A DNA stretch of 64,000 nucleotides, from NCBI RefSeq assembly GCF_001625195.1, contig NC_054390.1, positions 4,054,027 to 4,118,026 of the forward strand, written 5' to 3'. This document shows, piece after piece, positions 56,217-64,000 of the stretch. The notes under the pieces are model-generated. The model was not told the origin of the DNA. It searched no databases and saw nothing but the letters and a program-made list of their open reading frames with translations. The position numbers and the translations under genes are program-made. Each line of letters starts with the position of its first letter. Positions within the stretch are counted from its first letter, which is position 1. This stretch comes from Drechmeria coniospora (Eukaryota; Ascomycota; Sordariomycetes; Hypocreales; Ophiocordycipitaceae).

Positions 56217-58147
56217 AACCAGTCCCGTAATCAACCCGCCGCCCAAGATGGCCGGCCAGTTCGCAATATCACCGGACCGTAAACCCCCCCCCCCCCCTTT
56301 TTCTCCCCGATGAATCGACTGACGTTTTATCTTCAGACAGTCGGCCCTGACGGACTTCCTCGCCGTGAGTAGCGCTCGAGTCGACGCATTCTTTCCCTGC
56401 TGACAGAAGCCCACAGTCACACAACATCTCGGCACGGCAAATCAGGGATGAAGCCGACCAGCGTCGGATGGATGCCGCCGTGCAAGGGTTGCAGGAAAAT
56501 GAAGAGGATAACTCTGTTGTCACTGCGCCGACGACGAACCGGAGACGGTCAACCCGCGGTGGCGCGGTAGAGGTGCCAAAGTCGAAAAAGAAAAGCAACG
56601 AGCAGAAGGCAATCGAGAAGATGAAGAACGGCAAGGCGTTCAAGAAGCGAAAGAAGTATCTTGACTCATCCGATGACGAAGACGAAATCGCAAAGGCCAT
56701 CTTCGATGCTCACCACGCGCCGATGCCTGGTCAAATGGAAAATTGCGCCATCTGCCGCAAGCGATTCACCGTCACCCCGTACTCTCTTGCCGGCCCCGAC
56801 GGCGGTCTGCTGTGTGCCCCCTGTGGAAGGCAGATGGCCAAGGAGCAACAGGGTCAACCGAAGAAGAAGCCGCGGAAACAGACAGGAGGTGTCGGCTCGC
56901 GTCGTGCGTGGCAAAGTCGCATTCTCGACGGAGATGTCGGCACGAAGAGCCTCGCCACCCTCTGCGTGCAAACGTTGGCGAAGAACGTTGACATGGCGGA
57001 CAGCTTGGGTGACCTGCCGGATCACCTTGTCGACAAGATCGCCCGCATCTTCTCCAAGCGGAGGCTGCTGAATCCAGAGACGCTGCCGCTGTTCGTGCAA
57101 CCTGCAACGGAGGACGTCCGTATATATGACGGTGCAAGGCTGGGCGAGCAGGACTTTAGGAGCATCTTTCAGGTGGCCCCGCATCTGAAAAGATTCAAAG
57201 CACGCGCTGCGATTCAGTTCAAAGATGAGGTCATGGACTACCTCCTATCTCGTGACACCTCCCTGGAAAGCTTCTACCTCCACGGCGCCAATCTTTTGAG
57301 CGAAGAGAAATGGCACCAGTTTCTGGCCCACAAGGGGCAAGGACTCCAGGACCTTCAAGTGTACTATACGGACAAGCACTTTGGCGATGAGAGCATACGG
57401 ACGATGGCAAAGACCTGTCCTAACCTTCGCCGTCTCAAGGTTTCCAACAACCAGAAGCTTGGCAACAAGGGCGTCAAGGCCATCGGCGAGCTGTCATCAC
57501 TCGAGCATCTCGGCTTGCAGCTGCAGAACCAAATATCTTCTCCTGCCTTGACCAGCGTCCTGTCACGAATCGGGAGCCAACTCAAGACGTTGTCGCTCAA
57601 GATCGTGCCCGTGATCGATGACACGGTGCTGCAAGCCATTCACCAGAACTGTCGTTCTCTCGTGAAGCTGCGAATCACCGAGAGCGAGAAGATGACGGAC
57701 AGCGGGTTCGTTGACCTCTTCACGAAATGGGAGAACCCCCCACTCCGCTTCCTCGATCTTGAAAAGTGCCGACACGTCGACTCGACTCGCCCGCGTGACA
57801 ACGACGAATCCGTCGGTCTCTGCGGCGAGGGCTTCAAGGCTCTGATGGCCCATTCAGGATCCAAGCTGGAGAGTTTGAACGTGCATGCCTGCCGACACAT
57901 CCCGAGGCAGGCATTCGAGGAAGTCTTTGGCGACGAGGCCCACTACCCCGAGCTGAAGAAGTTGGAAATAAGCTTCTGCGAGGAAGTGACCGACTTGATC
58001 CTGCGCGCCATTTTCCGCGCGTGTCCCAAGATCAAAGAAGTCAACGTGTTCGGCTGCATGAAGGTCAAGGACGTGAGGGTTCCTCGTGGCGTGATCCTGG
58101 TGGGGGTGCCCAACGCCCAGGGCATGGTAACTGAGGGCATGGACTGA
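56217..58147 (+). CDS. RAD7: DNA repair protein Rad7-like, leucine-rich repeat
   Basis: Rad7 is the LRR partner of Rad16. The main exon is 56417-58147. Two upstream exons fit in phase: 56217-56278 (ending NITGP) and a 28-nt exon 56337-56364 (QSALTDFLA), joined to SHNISARQIRDEADQRR at 56417. The start ATG lies further upstream and could not be placed. The body shows a basic N-terminus, a zinc pair (CAICRKRF, then CAPCGRQM), a region SLATLCVQTLAKNVD and LPDHLVDKIARIFSKRRLL (F-box-like), and about eight leucine-rich repeats (HLGLQLQNQISSPALTSVL, LRITESEKMTDSGFVDLF, LEISFCEEVTDLILRAIF). A poly-C tract sits in the intron after 56278. At least 606 residues are visible. Confidence 0.9.
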
Positions 58148-58429
58148 TCATGGTTCGGACCCGCAAAGGCCCCAGGACCGGCTCATGTAGACTTTATCCG
58201 AGAGAGTACGTTTGATGGTTCTGATCTTTTGCTAACAATGCACCGGGCAAGAATGAACAAAAAGGAAAGCGCACCACCGAGTTGTCAAGAGTGGCAATGC
58301 ACGGGGTTGTAGAAAGCCCTCGAGTAGCCATGAGAATCCCCGGAAGCGGAGCCGCTTCATCCGATGGGACTGTCGACGAATGGAGGGTTTGCGCGAGCCC
58401 AGTACGTCGATAGGGATCCCGTTCCCAAG
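58148..58429. other. Short intergenic between converging genes
   Basis: No gene; 3' ends of RAD7 and the lipase gene. Confidence 0.5.
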
Positions 58430-59557
58430 TCATTCCTGTCCATTCTTGACGAATTCTTGATCCCGTCGACTCCACTCGTTGAGTCGATTCTCGAGCTGCT
58501 TGTTGGAAATCTGCTGCTCTTCGTCACGCTTCCACTGCAGCGGCAAGGGGGCGCAGCCAGAGGTTCGGCCGAGGTAGTTGAGGTGAGCAACGATGTTGAA
58601 GCCAAAGGTGCCGGCATTGCACGCCACGTTCGCCGTGCCGTCGCACCTCTTGATGTTCTGAAGCTTGTAGTCTACCTGGTCCGAGTTTCCGTTGGACAGC
58701 CAGTATTCCGGGGACATGTGGCGGTAGCCCGTGAAGATGGGCGGCAGGCGAGGCACCGGGTCATCGCGGTGGGTGACACGCCACTGGCCACCGTGGGAGG
58801 TGGTCATAAAATCGGCAAAGTGGCTGTTGCCGACGCGCGGGGTGCCAAAGGTGTAGACGTCGGCGACGATGCCGCTGCGGCGGAGGTAGGCTGTCGCGAT
58901 GGTAGCGACGGCGCCGCCGAGGGAGTGTCCAGTGATGATGATCTTGTAGCTAGGATTCTCCTCGAGAGCATCTTGAATGCCTTGAGTGACCGATTTGGAA
59001 ATTTCACGCCATGCCGTGGCAAATCCGGTGTGTACTTTGCATTTGGGAGTGAGGTCACAGTTCTGCCAGATGAAGAGAATGTCCGTGATGAAGTTGCGGA
59101 TGTTGTTGCTGCCGCGGATGGCCAGCGTGATCTCGTGACGAGCGTGGTCGATGGCGATGTATCCTCCGACGGCGGTCAGGGGGCCGCTGGGTTCCATGTC
59201 AGGCATGAATAACACCAGACTCGGGGGGGGTCTTTTCATACACAAATGTAGAGACAATGGACACCTGGTTTCTCTCGACACTGTTGCAGGTGCCTCGACA
59301 GGTGACGGGGTCGCCAGCGGCTTTGCCTATGTTGCAGTATGCCGCAGAAGTGTGTTGAACGTAGAATTTGAGTTTCTTATAGTCTGTGTCGGAGACAAAG
59401 CCTTGGGGTGTCTTGTGAGTACTATTTCCGTGTATTGAGTCTGTACTCCGCCCGACTCACTTTGCCTCTTCTCGAGCAACTTCACATAGTCATCGACGGA
59501 GCCTACAGGGCTGGCTACGGCGGCGGCGGCAAGAACAAGAAGACAGGCAAACTTCAT
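58430..59557 (-). CDS. Secreted class-3 lipase
   Basis: Exons 59557-59461, 59401-59242, 59186-58430 give 337 residues. The splice sites were chosen by phase: acceptor after CACCCCAAG and donor at TTTGT/GTATGA. Residues 1-16 are a signal peptide (MKFACLLVLAAAAVAS), followed by a propeptide ending near KR. The alpha/beta hydrolase core shows GYIAIDHARHEITLAIRGS, VHTGFATAW, the nucleophile elbow ITGHSLGGAVA (Ser), TFGTPRVGN, DDPVPRLPP (Asp) and a late His in VAHLNYLG, the lipase triad in order. It belongs to the Rhizomucor/feruloyl-esterase-like class 3 group; true substrate (triacylglycerol or feruloyl ester) cannot be told from sequence. Confidence 0.9.
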
Positions 59558-60960
59558 CGCGAACGAGTTTGTATGGCAAGTCGTGGAGTTTGTTCACCAA
59601 TCGACGAGGCAACGTAGAGAATGAAGTGGTAGAGGCTGTCCCAGACTGCGATACATTAGCAAGGCGTTGACGGGAATTTTATACCTTGCGAGAAGCTTCA
59701 TCTCCTCCATCTTCCTCCTCAGCACCTGGTAAACAAGTGACATGAGCCAACTGGCGGTGGCCCATGCTGGTAGGACAAGGATGCGACGCAGACGACTGCG
59801 GACAGCTTTCCAACGACCCCATATTCCCCGCGTTCAATTCCATGGGTCGTCGTGCATGGCACTAGTCATGGAGCGGCCGGCACATTGTGCCTCTCTGCAT
59901 CTACGCGCCGAGGGAGGGGCAGCGGTGCGGCATGGTGCGCGAGCCTTGCCAACCATCTGGCGAAAGGGTGCTAGGAAGCAGATGGAGGGGCAGTTGGAGG
60001 GGCCGATGATGTTCAGCATGGTCGGGACACACCCCCAGAGGGGGGCCGCCCGTCAAGGTTTCGAGCGTTGTTCCGGGACAGGGAGCCCCAAAAGGGAATT
60101 CGGCCCGGTTTCCGCTTCATGCAATGCCTGGGTTGGTCGAGAGAAGTGCATGCAAGGTCGTTGAGTTGACCAACGAGTCTGCATTCCGTTGCCGGTTCCG
60201 AGGAGAGGACATTCTTGGTGCTCGAAGGCAGACCACATGACGGTGCCAGATGCGTCCTCGGAAAGCACATGCGAAGAGGCAGAGATGGATGGAGCATTGG
60301 ACTCGATCGAGAGAACGGTACGACTGTTCCGTTGGCACAAGGGTCGGAGGCGTGCTGCGGCTTGGCAGGTGGAGGAAGGGAGCTTGGCGGATACGACGAC
60401 GGATGTCCATGTGCTGAGTGAGACGGCAGCGGCCGAGAGTGGATGGTGATCGTGGAGCCGGGTTTAGGTTCATTATTACCTGGTGGTCTGCTTACTGCTT
60501 GCAGCAGCGAACACATGCACATGCAGGTGTACCGTACATGCAAGTAGGGTGTACGTCGTATTCACGGAAAGATGGATGGTACTAATACCTAGTGTTCCTA
60601 TGCCTGTTGCAACAATCGGGGGCTACCACTCTATGACGGCATACTACAAGTACATGTATGCAATTGGCCGACTTGCCATAATTGGGACCCTGCAGCATCG
60701 CACTTGCTCAATGGAAACGACCTGTTTCTTTCATCTACCTAATGAACCATCGAACCTCTCTCGCAGCCACTCACCGCCAGCACGACATGGGGGCAAAGGA
60801 GAGTTGGACCCCGCAAGAAGTCGAGACTTGGCAAGCGATAAAGGTTCCTCGATGATGTGTCAGTACCGCCCATCTACGCGAGCAAGTCTTGGCTACGTGC
60901 AACCCCGGACATGCCGAAGGTGAGTAGGGAGCCCCCAAACCAGCCATGTCGTCAGCTACC
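59558..60960. other. Intergenic
   Basis: About 1.4 kb. Open frames on both strands (59742-60543) have biased, Arg/Pro-rich composition and no domain, and look like chance frames in GC-rich DNA. Confidence 0.45.
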
Positions 60961-61125
60961 TATGCAATCAACTATCCAACCTACTATGCAACCTGCTGTC
61001 CAACCTACTGTCCAACTTGCTATCCAACCTGCCATCCAACCTGCTATCCAACCTGCCATCCAACCTGCTATCCAACCTGCTATCCAACCTGCTATCCAAC
61101 CTGCTATCCAACCTGCTATCCAACC
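60961..61125 (+). repeat. 12-nt minisatellite (ATCCAACCTGCT)
   Basis: About 13 to 14 units of 12 bp run without interruption, diverged at the left end and almost perfect at the right. All three plus-strand frames are open through it (IQPA, YPTC and SNLL periods), which is expected for a stop-free unit of length divisible by three and does not itself show coding. Confidence 0.9.
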
Positions 61126-62558
61126 AAATTTCCAACGGGCCGGCCACAAACTGCCAGGTGCCAAAGGTGGGCGGCCACCAGTTCCAGCCCCAGACACACG
61201 GCGGGGCCGTCGCGTCGGTAACGAAGTGCAAGCATGGATACACTTGCAAGTTAATACAGCACATCCATGAACATGGCCAGCGGGCGGTAGGCTTGGCACG
61301 CATAAACCTTGAGTCCATTACTCCAATCACCGTTTTGATGATGCAATGTCCGAAGGTGACAGGCCGGCAGAAACGTCCCGCATGACCCGTTACGCTGAAT
61401 CCGTTTTGTGCCATGGTTGCAAAATCGTGCTTTACGTCGCAACACCAGGTCGGCCGCGATTCAAAACCGTCTGCCCAAATACGCACTGCTTGCACCCCTC
61501 GGATGTACACACATATCTGCGTAGGCAAACGGAGCTCAATCCATCATGATCCCTGCTCGGTTGCTACATTGTCTGCATCCCCTGAACTAAGAACTGGCGT
61601 GACAACTGGGGCAGAGCTTGATGCAGCCAACTCTTTCAACCCAAACGTCTGATGGGAGATTTTTGGAATCGTTGGGGGAAGCGTCTACAGCATCACTAGT
61701 CTTGAAATCCTTCGGCTGCTCTTGGAACAGGTCCGCATGGCCGTTTCCAGCTACACCGCACCACGTCGTCAACGTTCCGCGGTATTTTATATGCAGGAGT
61801 CTAATCGAGAAGGCTTGGCGCACGTTGTGGCGAGTGCGGTCGACCAAAGCAATGAAGTCAAGCCTCGGACGAGGCACCGCCAAAGTCGACACGTGCTGCC
61901 TACGCAAGTTGCCTGCGACAGAATGACCTGGCACGTTGCAGCCGCGGGATGCTAGTGGGATGGAGTGGGATGAAGTTCTCAAAGTGGAATCAAACTACGG
62001 GAGCTTTCCTGCACATCGATTCCACATGGAGACGTGCAGTTACCAGTACATGCACTTGCACATACTGTAGCATCTCGTCTGCAGGAAACCGACTCTAAAC
62101 GGATCGGGGCACGAGCATGGCTGTTTCAAGAGGAGTGCAGCTTCCGTGCGTACAACTTGCATGCATAGCCGCTTCACGAGCCATTCACTCTTGTTTCGGC
62201 TATTGTACACTTGGCCAAAGCTGGCAGATTCTAGCACAAGATTGGAGATTAACACTATCATCAAGAATCTTTTACCCTTTCTCGTATATTGCTTACGTTT
62301 GTCCCTCTTCTACTGTTCACGTCAATCCACGGCCGACTTGAACAACATGAAGCGGATGACAATAAATAAAAAAAGAAAAACTCCGAGTCGCATCTATATC
62401 GACGTGTCCGACTTGTGGCGAGCTCACGATGATTGCATGCCAACAAGACGAACTTGGCATGGACAAAGGGGGACAGAGCGGTAACGACAGATCATCGCTG
62501 CTGGCCTCTTGCTACGTACGACATGGCAAACGAGATGAAAACTACCACACGAAAAGCA
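61126..62558. other. Stretch right of the minisatellite
   Basis: Open frames carry Cys pairs (CQVPKVGGHQ, then KCKHGYTCK; and LCHGCKIV, then VCPNTHCL) but no start, signal peptide or complete exon set could be assembled. No gene is called. Confidence 0.35.
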
Positions 62559-63773
62559 TCAGTCCTCCTTCATGGACATGAAACCAAAGGTACCGACAAC
62601 ATCAGTTGTCACCCCGGCCCTCTCAGCCTCAGCCATGTGGTCGAGCGCTTCCGAGGCAAGCCGGCGACATCGAGGACTGAAGCGCGGTGCCCTGGAGATG
62701 GCATCAAACTTGGTCCGCCATCCGTTCCACAGCGCTAGCGTCCACTTCTGACGACCGACCTCAATGAGCGTCTCCTTGGAGCACATCTCGAAGAGGGCGT
62801 CGGAGGCGTGAAGGAGCCACTGAGTGGCAGCGACGGCATAGGGCTCATAGTGCTGCGCCGCCACGGAGGCTTCGGGGTATATTCCGCTGCTGAGAGGGCC
62901 CCCGGTGGCAAAGGGCGATGGACGAATCAACGGGCTCATGCGCGTGGCCTCGACGATTCCACTGGCGAGGAGGCGAGCCAGAAAGGCCGAGAAGTTGAGA
63001 TACGACGTGGCGACGGCCGCGGACTCCTCAATCTGCTGGGTGCCGGTGAAGTGGCCTGGGGTGCGGAAAAAATAAAGCATGTGAGCCTCCCTCTGTCCTA
63101 CTCTTGCGGCGGAAGGGAGGAGAAGGGGAAGGTGGGAGAGCGGAGGGAGGAGGCCTGAGAGGCAAAGGGAGAGCGGACGGGAAGGCCATGTGAACGGCAG
63201 AGGGGAAGGCAGAGGGCAAGACAGAGGGCAAGACAGAGGGGACGGCAGAGGAAATGGCCAAGGGTGGTCGGATGTGGTGGATGCGTACATGCGGCACATA
63301 CCTTGGTCGAGCTCCCATAACCACTGCTCAAATCCTTCGTAGCCGTTGTCGGCCGTCAGGCTCCATAGCTCCTTGTCGACGAACTCGACGCCGACCTTGA
63401 CGGGGACCGTGTGCTTGGGCATACCCTGAAGCGCTTGGAGGAGGCAGACGAGCCCGTCCTGGCCGGGGTGGTCGGCAGGCACAGTCATGGAGGCTTTGCC
63501 GAGGCAGTCCCAGAGGTACTTGAGCCATCCGGTGGGTCGGGGGACTCCGTTGGCGCCGTCTCCGGCCGGCCGCGTTGGCGCCGTGGCGCCCGGCGGCAGC
63601 GTGTAGGACGACTGGGCCGATTGACAGTATTCGACGACGGTGTCATCGATGACCTTGGCTGCCGCCGCCGGCTCGATCACGCCGTTGACCACATTTTCGA
63701 TGGTCATGGCAATTTTCTTTTCCTGTTCAAAGTCGTCGGGGTCGGATATGTGGAGCGAAATGAGCGTCGACAT
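62559..63773 (-). CDS. DUF3632-like fungal protein of unknown function
   Basis: Start ATG 63773 (STLISLHISDPDDFEQ) was chosen over the longer open frame, which extends through simple sequence. A long intron lies between 63302 and 63097 (GTATGT..GTAG, rich in CCCTCTGCC repeats); splicing restores phase and gives about 336 residues. The first part has GWLKYLWDCLGKASM and GLVCLLQALQGMP; the second has SYLNFSAFLARLLASGIVE and YAVAATQWLLHASDAL. This pattern, a Trp-rich domain with an NFSAFLARL-type helix, is that of fungal DUF3632 proteins; no biochemical role is known. Two other acceptors are possible. Confidence 0.6.
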   Translation of the reverse strand: MSTLISLHISDPDDFEQEKKIAMTIENVVNGVIEPAAAAKVIDDTVVEYCQSAQSSYTLPPGATAPTRPAGDGANGVPRPTGWLKYLWDCLGKASMTVPADHPGQDGLVCLLQALQGMPKHTVPVKVGVEFVDKELWSLTADNGYEGFEQWLWELDQGMCRMYASTTSDHPWPFPLPSPLSCPLSCPLPSPLPFTWPSRPLSLCLSGLLPPLSHLPLLLPSAARVGQREAHMLYFFRTPGHFTGTQQIEESAAVATSYLNFSAFLARLLASGIVEATRMSPLIRPSPFATGGPLSSGIYPEASVAAQHYEPYAVAATQWLLHASDALFEMCSKETLIEVGRQKWTLALWNGWRTKFDAISRAPRFSPRCRRLASEALDHMAEAERAGVTTDVVGTFGFMSMKED

Positions 63774-64000
63774 GGTGACGGGATGTGACGAGAACGGCGA
63801 GAATGGGCGGTGAGGCGGAGACGAAGCCGGAGCCAACTCGGACAAGAAATGAACTATTCGACGTGAGTCTGTGCGTTGAGGATGAAAGCTGGGAGTCAAA
63901 ATGTTGATGGTGGAGGAGGGGAAGGGGGGGGGGGGGGGGGGGGTCGGATGCTTGGGGCATCCAGCTCGTATCGAGTGAGCGAGCGTCGCCTCACTTTGCA
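63774..64000. other. Upstream region with long G run
   Basis: A poly-G run (about 63926-63943) sits about 155 bp upstream of the DUF3632-like start. Its length is likely uncertain in the assembly. Confidence 0.6.

Noticed and set aside
58364..59212. 282-codon plus-strand frame
   Set aside because: It is antisense to the lipase catalytic exon.
60961..61125. CRISPR-like or satellite array
   Set aside because: Units are contiguous 12-mers without spacers in a fungal genome, so it is a minisatellite.

Overview
This window is nuclear DNA of a filamentous ascomycete. Coding genes carry short (about 50-80 nt) GT..AG introns with CTGAC/CTAAC branch sites. Recognisable products are fungal: a CAND1-like cullin regulator, Ram2-like prenyltransferase alpha subunit, Mtr2-like export factor, Msm1-like mitochondrial MetRS, bL34m, Rad7, Rad16, a con-10-like protein and a class-3 lipase. 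Secreted heat-labile-enterotoxin-like ADP-ribosyltransferase genes together with a fungal Ty1/copia element suggest Hypocreales, probably an insect- or nematode-associated lineage (Ophiocordycipitaceae/Clavicipitaceae type). The order-level placement is inference.

The left third (1-22.7 kb) is an accessory compartment: gene-poor, repeat-rich and full of transposon debris. It holds three members of one secreted modular toxin-like family: A (2-709, +, cut by the window edge), B (3158-11934, -) and C (19093-22417, +). All three share a C-terminal module that includes a 6-nt micro-exon. B has an N-terminal ADP-ribosyltransferase domain. C has a quite different N-terminus. A complete 6.4-kb Ty1/copia element (4157-10556, 180-bp LTRs, 5-bp target duplication) sits in antisense inside the first intron of B. 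Between B and C lie a deleted Tc1/mariner copy, a broken MULE transposase, an ice-binding-like (DUF3494) secreted protein gene with a reading-frame break, and an orphan copy of the toxin C 3' flank.

From about 23 kb rightwards the window is ordinary GC-richer core genome: CAND1, FTase alpha, Mtr2, mitochondrial MetRS, NAT9-like acetyltransferase, bL34m, GH3 beta-glucosidase, a membrane lectin-like protein, con-10, a 62-aa six-cysteine secreted protein, two GPI-type surface proteins (one a cupredoxin), a decayed P450, a head-to-head RAD16/RAD7 pair, a secreted lipase and a DUF3632-like protein. RAD7 and RAD16 encode partners of one global-genome nucleotide-excision-repair complex and point away from each other across about 1.3 kb.

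Exon models were built by hand from splice signals, reading phase and paralogue comparison. None has transcript support here.
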